Shown in pieces: positions 1 to 6,533 of a stretch of DNA of 6,533 bases. The notes under the pieces were generated by a model. That model was not told the origin of the DNA. It saw nothing but the letters and a program-made list of their open reading frames with translations, and made no database searches. This DNA comes from an uncultured Peptococcaceae bacterium (GTDB taxonomy: Bacteria > Bacillota > Dehalobacteriia > UBA4068 > UBA4997): the NCBI GenBank assembly GCA_947626615.1, contig CANQSW010000076.1, positions 1 through 6,533 on the forward strand, given 5' to 3'. The first letter of the stretch is position 1. Each line of letters begins with the position of its first letter. A program made the position numbers and the translations under genes.

Positions 1-2
1 TG

Positions 3-959
3 CTCGGCAATATCCGGCCGGGGGAAGAGCTGCTCTACGTTGGCGCGCCTTATGACACGCTGCAAAAGATCATCGGCCTGCAGGGGGAGGCCCCCGGCTC
101 GCTGCTGGAAATGGGCGGGCTCTATCGCCAGCTGGACGTGGATTTTTGCGATCTTGACGCGGCGGCGATAGCGGCGGCCCTGCGGCCGCAGACCAAAATA
201 CTGGCCTTGCAGCGCTCGCGCGGCTACGCCTGGCGGCCCGCGCTGGCGCTGGAGCAGCTGGCGGAAATAGTAAAAGCCGTCAAGGCCGTCCGCCCGGACG
301 TGATCATATTCGTCGATAACTGCTACGGCGAATTTGTGACGCAGCAGGAGCCGCCGCACGTCGGCGCGGATCTCATCGCGGGCTCGCTGATCAAAAACCC
401 CGGCGGCGGCATCGCGCCCTGCGGGGGCTACGTGGCCGGCCGTGCCGATCTGGTGGAGCGCGCGGCCTGTCGCCTGACCGCGCCCGGTATCGGGGCGGAG
501 GTCGGCTGCTCGCTGACGGCGGAGCGCGTGTTCTATCAGGGCTTGTTCCTTTCGCCCCTGATCGTGCAGGAGGCTCTATGCGGGGCGGAATATACGGCCG
601 CTTTTTGCGCGGCGCTCGGCTTCGACGTTTTGCCCAAGCCCGCCGCCGCCCGTTCCGATATCGTGGAGGCGATACGCTTCGGCAGCCCGGAGCGGCTGAT
701 CGCCTTTTGCCGGGGTATCCAGAAATATTCGCCGGTGGATAGCTTCGTGCAGCCCGAGCCCTGGGATATGCCCGGCTATACGGATCAGGTCATCATGGCC
801 AGCGGTTCTTTTGTCAGCGGCAGCTCCATAGAACTTTCCGCCGACGCGCCGCTCAGAGAGCCTTATATCGCCTATTTTCAGGGCGGGCTCAACCGCTGGC
901 ACGCCAAGCTGGCCGTAAGCCGCGTCTTCCGCGATATGGCGGCGGCCGGTTTGCTCTAA
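3..959 (+). CDS. ynbB: Methionine gamma-lyase family protein (YnbB / COG4100-like), 5'-truncated
   Basis: This is the C-terminal 318 residues of a PLP-dependent fold-type I enzyme; the start lies left of the window. The frame is open from position 3 with family-like residues (LGNIRPGEELL, then PYDTL), so the ATG at 111 is internal. Diagnostic blocks are QRSRGYAWRP (about 210-239), DNCYGEF (315-335) and AGSLIKNPGGG, whose lysine (codon 393-395) is the expected Schiff-base residue. RLTAPGIGAEVG, GIQKYSPVDSF, EPWDMPGYTDQVIMASG and SSIELSADAPLREPY follow. The family is usually somewhat over 400 residues, so roughly 100 are missing. Relatives are annotated as methionine gamma-lyase family or 'aluminium resistance' proteins; the true substrate is not well established, and a carbon-sulfur lyase role on a cytosolic sulfur amino acid is inferred from the fold. 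It ends with TAA 69-75 nt before leuS, with no clear terminator between. Confidence 0.93.
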   Translation, partial: LGNIRPGEELLYVGAPYDTLQKIIGLQGEAPGSLLEMGGLYRQLDVDFCDLDAAAIAAALRPQTKILALQRSRGYAWRPALALEQLAEIVKAVKAVRPDVIIFVDNCYGEFVTQQEPPHVGADLIAGSLIKNPGGGIAPCGGYVAGRADLVERAACRLTAPGIGAEVGCSLTAERVFYQGLFLSPLIVQEALCGAEYTAAFCAALGFDVLPKPAAARSDIVEAIRFGSPERLIAFCRGIQKYSPVDSFVQPEPWDMPGYTDQVIMASGSFVSGSSIELSADAPLREPYIAYFQGGLNRWHAKLAVSRVFRDMAAAGLL

Positions 960-964
960 AACAC

Positions 965-993
965 TTGAGTTTTCGGCGTATTTGCGCTAAAAT
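965..993 (+). promoter_or_regulatory. Putative sigma-A promoter for leuS
   Basis: A -35 element TTGAGT (965-970) and a -10 element TAAAAT (988-993) are separated by exactly 17 nt. They match the TTGACA/TATAAT consensus at 4 and 5 of 6 positions. They sit in an AT-rich gap that stands out from the GC-rich coding sequence on both sides. A start near 1000 would give a leader of only about 30-35 nt before leuS, too short for a T-box riboswitch. Identification is by sequence match only. Confidence 0.6.
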
Positions 994-1012
994 ATAAACG
1001 ATATTTATTTTA
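988..1012. promoter_or_regulatory. AT-rich imperfect dyad over the leuS -10/start point (candidate operator)
   Basis: The arms TAAAATA (988-994) and TATTTTA (1006-1012) are perfect 7-nt inverted repeats around an 11-nt centre. Across all 12 half-site pairs I count 9 complementary. A nested version, AAATAT (990-995) with ATATTT (1001-1006), also pairs. The dyad includes the -10 hexamer and is centred on the predicted start, where a repressor could act. It matches no operator I can name, and AT-rich DNA gives such symmetry by chance fairly often. Confidence 0.3.
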
Positions 1013-1021
1013 AGCGATCCT

Positions 1022-1026
1022 GGGGG
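1022..1026 (+). promoter_or_regulatory. Ribosome binding site of leuS (GGGGG), deciding the start
   Basis: The only purine-rich block ahead of leuS is GGGGG at 1022-1026. It lies 1 nt from the ATG at 1028 but 7 nt from the in-frame ATG at 1034. Normal Shine-Dalgarno spacing therefore favours 1034, which gives a protein beginning MDKHYNF. The G run would pair with the CCUCC core of the 16S tail through one G-U wobble. Confidence 0.6.
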
Positions 1027-1033
1027 TATGGCG

Positions 1034-3496
<2,463 letters not shown>

Positions 3497-3523
3497 ACGA
3501 TCCGGAGCAGACTACCTGTAATT

Positions 3524-3530
3524 GGGGGAG
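3524..3530 (+). promoter_or_regulatory. Ribosome binding site (GGGGGAG) fixing a TTG start at 3537
   Basis: GGGGGAG ends 6 nt before the TTG at 3537. An earlier in-frame TTG at 3522 overlaps this site and has no Shine-Dalgarno of its own, so translation most likely begins at 3537. Confidence 0.75.
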
Positions 3531-3536
3531 TTTGTC

Positions 3537-4154
3537 TTGAAAATACTTTTGCTTTGTCTGTTGCTTTTGCTGCTGCTGGCGGCCTATCCCGTGCGGGCGG
3601 CGGTGGAGCTGGCCGAATGGCGGTTGCGGGTCTACTGGCTGCCGCTGCCGGGCCTCTCCTGCCGCGTCAGGCTCTTTGAGAAGGATCTGACGCCCCCGGC
3701 AGACCCAGTCGCCGCCGTGCTCGAGGGCGATATCGTCGACTGGGAGAAGCTGAAGCGGCCAAAGGCAGCGGATAAGACGGCTGAGCCGCCGAAAAAGCGC
3801 CGCAGCCTGCCGCTGGACGTTAAACGGCTGACGATAGCCGCGCTTGGCTGCCTGCATATCCGGCGGCTGCGGCTTTCGGCCAGGCTGGGCGGCGACCCGG
3901 CCGCCACGGCGCTGTTTGCCGGGGCGGGGTGGTCGGCGCTGTCCGTGGCGCTGGGCTGGCTCTCGTTCAACGTGGCCGCCTGGCCCAAAGACGCCGATAT
4001 CTCGATCAGCCTGCTGGAGCCGCCCGCAAAACTCATGGATAGCCAGATCGCGCTGTCGGCGGAGGCGTGGCTGCGCCCCGGGGCGCTGCTCCCCGGCGTT
4101 GGCGGCGCTTTGCTGGCCGGCCGGAGCAAACGGCGTCAGGCGGCAAACGCATAA
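3537..4154 (+). CDS. DUF2953 (YtfI-like) membrane-anchored protein
   Basis: The product is a 205-residue protein of unknown biochemical role, started at TTG 3537 with a well-spaced GGGGGAG. Residues 2-22 are a leucine-rich hydrophobic stretch (MKILLLCLLLLLLLAAYPV), a signal anchor or signal peptide. Next come a beta-type segment (RLRVYWLPLPGLSCRVRLFEKD) and a basic, charged linker around residues 68-90 (KRPK, PPKKRR). The C-terminal half carries the motif I associate with DUF2953, GGDPAATA at 118-125, then a hydrophobic segment (WSALSVALGWLSF). The end is basic (GRSKRRQAANA). The assignment depends on this motif plus position: DUF2953 genes (ytfI in Bacillus subtilis) commonly lie directly upstream of ytfJ/gerW, as here. 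The gap to leuS is 40 nt and to gerW 49 nt, with no terminator seen. A function in the envelope or spore together with GerW is inference. Confidence 0.8.
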   Translation: MKILLLCLLLLLLLAAYPVRAAVELAEWRLRVYWLPLPGLSCRVRLFEKDLTPPADPVAAVLEGDIVDWEKLKRPKAADKTAEPPKKRRSLPLDVKRLTIAALGCLHIRRLRLSARLGGDPAATALFAGAGWSALSVALGWLSFNVAAWPKDADISISLLEPPAKLMDSQIALSAEAWLRPGALLPGVGGALLAGRSKRRQAANA

Positions 4155-4190
4155 AGAACAAATATTCAGATGGTGTATGAAAAAAAAAGA

Positions 4191-4198
4191 AAGAGGTG
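4191..4198 (+). promoter_or_regulatory. Ribosome binding site of gerW (AAGAGGTG)
   Basis: AAGAGGTG lies 5 nt before ATG 4204 and is the best Shine-Dalgarno in the window. It decides against an in-frame ATG at 4177, which would add MKKKERGVI but has only a poor upstream site. Confidence 0.75.
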
Positions 4199-4203
4199 TA
4201 ATT

Positions 4204-4665
4204 ATGTCCGGAGAAAAAAACATCGAGGGTTTGATCGGCACGGCAATGGAGAAGCTGGGCGGTATCGTCAACGTGAACACCGTGGTGGGCGAGCCTATCA
4301 CGGCGGGCGATCTGACGATAATCCCGATATCCCGCGTCACGCTTGGTTTCGTGGCCGGCGGCGGCGAATACGCGGCCAAGGAGCAGGCGGAACCTGCTTT
4401 TGGCGGCGGCAGCGGCGGCGGCCTTTCCGTAAACCCCGTGGGCTTTCTCACCTGTTCGTCCGAGGGCGTGCGCTATATTCCCGTAAACGGCCAGGCTCCG
4501 CTGGACAAGCTGGTGGATATGACGCCGGGCCTGGTGGCCAAAATGGAAAACGCGATCCGGCAGAGCCGCAGCGCCAAGGCTGCGCCCGCAGTATCGCAGC
4601 CGGCGGCGGCAGCCCCGGCAGAGCCTGCCGCAGAACCGGCGGCAGACTCCGGTGACGCCCAATGA
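4204..4665 (+). CDS. ytfJ: GerW/YtfJ family protein
   Basis: This 153-residue protein belongs to the GerW (YtfJ) family; in Bacillus subtilis GerW is needed for proper spore germination, but homologues also occur in non-sporulating bacteria. The family signature is complete: IEGLIGTAMEKLGGIVNVNTVVGEPI (7-32), DLTIIPISRVTLGFVAGGGE (36-55), a variable loop, then FGGGSGGGLSVNPVGFL (66-82) and a strand ending in VRYIPVNG. There is no signal peptide. Residues 124-153 are an Ala/Pro/Glu-rich tail beyond the conserved core, probably disordered. The stop overlaps the next start by 4 nt (ATGA at 4662-4665), so the carboxypeptidase is likely translationally coupled. Its position between a DUF2953 gene and an S11 carboxypeptidase matches the arrangement known in sporulating Bacillota. 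That this organism makes spores is not shown by this gene alone. Confidence 0.93.
   Translation: MSGEKNIEGLIGTAMEKLGGIVNVNTVVGEPITAGDLTIIPISRVTLGFVAGGGEYAAKEQAEPAFGGGSGGGLSVNPVGFLTCSSEGVRYIPVNGQAPLDKLVDMTPGLVAKMENAIRQSRSAKAAPAVSQPAAAAPAEPAAEPAADSGDAQ
4651..4655 (+). promoter_or_regulatory. Ribosome binding site of the carboxypeptidase (GGTGA)
   Basis: GGTGA inside the gerW coding end lies 6 nt before ATG 4662 and matches the UCACC part of the 16S tail. With the ATGA stop/start overlap it supports coupled translation. Confidence 0.5.
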
Positions 4666-5843
4666 GCCGAAGCGCGCAAATTTTTAAGGCGCTTCTGGCA
4701 ATTATTCTGGCGGCGGCCGTCGTTTGCGGCGGGTGGGGCGGCCTGCTTTTGGCGCGGGCCGATTCGCCCACGCCTCCGGCGCTGAACGCCCAGGCCTACG
4801 CCCTGATCGAGCAGTCCAGCGGCAAGGTGCTGGCGGGCCACAATATGTATCAGGAGCTTTATCCGGCCAGCACCACCAAGATAATGACGGCCATGCTGGC
4901 GCTGGAAAATCTGCAAATGAGCGATAAGGTCACTCTGCCGGCCGATTTTGTCAACGTGGGCGAGACCAGCCTCGGGCTGCTCCCCGGCACGACGCTGACG
5001 GCGGAGGATCTGCTCATGGGCATGATGCTGCGCTCCTCCAACGATGCGGCGCAGGCGCTGGCTATCGGCGTGGCCGGCAGCGAAAGCGCTTTTGTGGACA
5101 TGATGAACGAGCGCGTGGCGGAGCTGGGCTTAAAGCACACGCATTTTGTCAACCCGCACGGGCTGCATAACGAGCGGCATTACACCACGGCGCACGATCT
5201 CGGCATGATCGCGCGGGCGGCGCTGGATAATCCGGCCTTCCGCCGGGTCATCACCACCCCGAATTACACCATACATAAGTTGAACGGCGAGGAGGATTTT
5301 GAGGTATATAACCGCAACAGCCTGCTCACGCAATACAGCCTGGCCGACGGCGTTAAGACCGGTTATACCAAGCAGGCCGGCAACTGTTTTGTGGCCAGTG
5401 CCACCAACGAGGCCGGTATGCAGCTTATCGCCGTGGTCTTAAAGAGTGACGACATTTACGCCGACGCCGAGAGCCTGCTGGAATGGGGTTTCGCCAACTT
5501 TAAGCAGACGCTGATCGTCGACGCCAACGTCGTCAAGGGCAGCCTGCCGGTCTTGAACGGCGGGCGCGAAAAAGTGGCCGTGCTGACCGAAAAGCCGCTT
5601 TATTTTATCGGCACGGAAGCGGAAGCGGCCAGCTTTACGGATAATATCGAACTGCCGGCTTCGATCACCGCGCCGGTGCACCGCGGCGAGGTCGTGGGCT
5701 CGATCACCTACACCGACGGCAACGGCGACACGTACAGCACCAATCTGCTGGCCGCCAGAGACGTCGGCAAATACAGCCTGAAGCTGGTGGTGCGCCAGTC
5801 CTTCCAGAGCGTCTGGCAGGTGTTCGTGGTGCCGTTTAGCTGA
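4662..5843 (+). CDS. dacF: Secreted D-alanyl-D-alanine carboxypeptidase (S11, DacF-like PBP)
   Basis: This low-molecular-weight penicillin-binding protein removes the terminal D-Ala from peptidoglycan pentapeptides outside the membrane, limiting cross-linking. It is 393 residues long, complete, and within the family range. A hydrophobic signal segment (about 10-31) ends in ARA-D, so cleavage after residue 33 is likely. All three active-site motifs are present: STTK with the acylated Ser70 (70-73), SSN (125-127) and KTG (232-234), plus the GxTSLGL-type region (GETSLGLLPG) and FVNPHGLH. Residues from about 280 on form the beta-rich C-terminal domain of the PBP5 family. The last stretch (SFQSVWQVFVVPFS) looks amphipathic and probably anchors the protein on the outer face of the membrane. 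The start is ATG 4662, overlapping gerW. Spore-associated dacF/dacB enzymes often sit beside gerW, which motivates the symbol; the exact subclass (DacA, DacB or DacF) cannot be settled from sequence reading alone. Confidence 0.93.
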   Translation: MSRSAQIFKALLAIILAAAVVCGGWGGLLLARADSPTPPALNAQAYALIEQSSGKVLAGHNMYQELYPASTTKIMTAMLALENLQMSDKVTLPADFVNVGETSLGLLPGTTLTAEDLLMGMMLRSSNDAAQALAIGVAGSESAFVDMMNERVAELGLKHTHFVNPHGLHNERHYTTAHDLGMIARAALDNPAFRRVITTPNYTIHKLNGEEDFEVYNRNSLLTQYSLADGVKTGYTKQAGNCFVASATNEAGMQLIAVVLKSDDIYADAESLLEWGFANFKQTLIVDANVVKGSLPVLNGGREKVAVLTEKPLYFIGTEAEAASFTDNIELPASITAPVHRGEVVGSITYTDGNGDTYSTNLLAARDVGKYSLKLVVRQSFQSVWQVFVVPFS

Positions 5844-5844
5844 T

Positions 5845-5850
5845 AGGGGG
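5845..5850 (+). promoter_or_regulatory. Ribosome binding site (AGGGGG) of the first lipoprotein
   Basis: AGGGGG lies 8 nt before ATG 5859. An in-frame TTG at 5853 is only 2 nt from the site and is unlikely to be used. Confidence 0.7.
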
Positions 5851-5858
5851 CGTTGCTT

Positions 5859-6383
5859 ATGCAAACCACTAAGCGTATATTGCTTTGCCTTTTGGCTGGT
5901 CTGCTGGTGCTATGTCTGGCAGCCTGCGGCGGGCAGGCGGATAAAGATGACGATATCACGCTGTATCTGTTCAGCGGCGAGAGCGACGAGTTCGTCCTGG
6001 AAAAAGGCGTGGTCGTGCTGACCGGTGAAAAAGATATCATTTATAGCGGCCAATTTCACAGCAAAGAGCCGCTTGAGGTAGTCGACTATATTGCCAGCTA
6101 TTACATTTCCACCGCCGAATCCGAGGTATTGCTGCTCTCAAACGGTTTTAGCGACGGCAGCGGCAGCGGCCCTGCGCTGGATCTGAGTAAGTACTACGTC
6201 AGCCTTACCCGTTCCCCCGCGGTATCGCTGGCCGAATACCCGGACGAGTTTGCCAATAATTTTTATCTGCAGATCGACCTGACGACCGTAGACGGCGAAA
6301 AGACCACCTATAAAGTGCCGCTGCAGGTGGAGAAAGTCTATGGCACAGATTCAAGTTCGGCTGAAGAGGCCGCTACCGTTTAG
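5859..6383 (+). CDS. Small lipoprotein of unknown function, tandem copy 1
   Basis: I do not recognise the family. The product is 174 residues from ATG 5859. It begins with a clear lipoprotein signal peptide: basic MQTTKR, a hydrophobic core, and lipobox LAAC with the lipidated Cys at residue 23. A short acidic linker follows (QADKDDD). The mature part is acidic and looks beta-rich, with alternating hydrophobic strands (ITLYLFSG, VVVLTGEKDIIYSG, SEVLLLSNGF, KYYVSLT, FYLQIDLTTVDG, TTYKVPLQVEKV), a Gly/Ser turn (SDGSGSGP) and a Ser/Glu/Ala-rich end. No catalytic motif or extra membrane segment is seen. It starts 15 nt after the carboxypeptidase stop, so it is probably in the same transcript and the product likely sits on the outer face of the membrane near that enzyme. 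A substrate-binding, adhesion or spore-envelope role would be a guess. The next gene is its paralogue. Confidence 0.85.
   Translation: MQTTKRILLCLLAGLLVLCLAACGGQADKDDDITLYLFSGESDEFVLEKGVVVLTGEKDIIYSGQFHSKEPLEVVDYIASYYISTAESEVLLLSNGFSDGSGSGPALDLSKYYVSLTRSPAVSLAEYPDEFANNFYLQIDLTTVDGEKTTYKVPLQVEKVYGTDSSSAEEAATV
5881..5948 (+). repeat. Direct repeat, copy 1 (lipoprotein signal peptide region)
   Basis: This segment aligns without gaps to 6431-6498, 550 nt downstream, with 59 of 68 bases identical by hand count. It includes a 21-nt perfectly identical block (5916-5936) over the lipobox and the following GGQ codons. Confidence 0.85.
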
Positions 6384-6393
6384 CTGCTGAAAT

Positions 6394-6397
6394 GAGG
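6394..6397 (+). promoter_or_regulatory. Ribosome binding site (GAGG) of the second lipoprotein
   Basis: GAGG lies 8 nt before ATG 6406, the same spacing as in front of the first copy. The bases just before the ATG (GCTT) are also shared with copy 1. Confidence 0.55.
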
Positions 6398-6405
6398 TTC
6401 CGCTT

Positions 6406-6533
6406 ATGAAAACGACTTATAAACGAGTTCTGCTTTGCCTGTTGGCGGGTCTGTTGGCGCTCCTGCTGGCAGCCTGCGGCGGGCAGCCGGATAAAGATAG
6501 CGCCGCGGTTGGCGAGGGCCTGACGCTGTATCT
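6406..6533 (+). CDS. Small lipoprotein, tandem copy 2, 3'-truncated by window edge
   Basis: Only the first 42 codons are visible. They encode MKTTYKR, a leucine-rich core and lipobox LAAC with Cys at residue 24, followed by GGQPDKD, as in copy 1 (GGQADKD). After DKD this copy has SAAVGEG where copy 1 has DD, a 15-nt in-frame length difference, and then both resume with (L/I)TLYL. It begins 22 nt after the stop of copy 1 with no promoter or terminator between, so they are probably co-transcribed tandem duplicates. How far the similarity continues cannot be seen. Function unknown, as for copy 1. Confidence 0.8.
   Translation, partial: MKTTYKRVLLCLLAGLLALLLAACGGQPDKDSAAVGEGLTLY
6431..6498 (+). 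repeat. Direct repeat, copy 2 (lipoprotein signal peptide region)
   Basis: This is the partner of 5881-5948. The identical 21-nt block is at 6466-6486. The repeat reflects tandem gene duplication, possibly kept similar by gene conversion. Confidence 0.85.

Noticed and set aside
3522..3536. Earlier TTG start for the DUF2953 gene
   Set aside because: It overlaps the GGGGGAG site that serves TTG 3537 and has no ribosome binding site of its own; the added residues MGEFV would also precede the basic-hydrophobic signal start.
4080..4095. GGGG/CCCC hairpin near the end of the DUF2953 gene as a terminator
   Set aside because: It is inside coding sequence (Pro-Gly-Ala-Leu-Leu-Pro-Gly), has no T tract after it, and fits chance in GC-rich codons.
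4155..4203. Sporulation sigma-F/G promoter in front of gerW (GTATG at 4175-4179 as -35)
   Set aside because: The matching -10 would fall over the ribosome binding site and start codon, and the hexamers are poor, so it cannot drive a leadered gerW message.
4170..4655. Alternative frame of 161 codons over gerW
   Set aside because: Its product is Arg/Gly-rich with no family features, and it overlaps a clear GerW protein in another frame.
3844..4665. Open frame running through the DUF2953 gene into gerW, as if gerW had a long N-terminal extension or fusion
   Set aside because: The gerW frame happens to stay open upstream because of GC-rich sequence. The upstream part encodes Arg/Pro/Cys/Trp-rich nonsense, while the overlapping frame carries the DUF2953 motif. 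A strong ribosome binding site precedes ATG 4204.

Overview
The window reads as a chromosomal segment from a GC-rich member of the Bacillota, most likely Clostridia or Negativicutes. This placement is inference. It rests on three things seen together: a YnbB-type methionine gamma-lyase family protein, a DUF2953 (YtfI-like) gene directly followed by a GerW/YtfJ gene, and an S11 D-Ala-D-Ala carboxypeptidase. All are typical of low-rank Bacillota gene neighbourhoods, although the base composition here is GC-rich. All genes lie on the + strand. I see no tRNA, rRNA, IS element, phage gene or CRISPR array.

Layout: (1) positions 1-959 hold the 3' three quarters of a PLP-dependent methionine gamma-lyase family gene, cut by the window edge. 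(2) A 74-nt AT-rich gap carries a good sigma-A-type promoter and an imperfect dyad around its -10 and start point. (3) leuS, complete, runs to 3496. (4) After 40 nt comes a TTG-started DUF2953 membrane-anchored protein, then gerW (49-nt gap), then a secreted D-Ala-D-Ala carboxypeptidase that overlaps gerW by 4 nt (ATGA). (5) After only 15 nt comes an unrecognised lipoprotein, followed 22 nt later by the start of a second lipoprotein with a nearly identical signal peptide, cut by the right edge. The two are evidently tandem paralogues.

No convincing rho-independent terminator lies between any two genes, and gaps downstream of leuS are 49 nt or less. leuS through the lipoproteins could therefore be one transcription unit read from the promoter in front of leuS. 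Functionally it joins a housekeeping tRNA synthetase to an envelope/spore-type module: DUF2953, GerW, a peptidoglycan-trimming carboxypeptidase and small lipoproteins.

The least explained part is the tandem lipoprotein pair at the right end. The rest consists of recognisable families in a coherent context. No clearly new enzymatic or defence system is visible in these 6.5 kb.
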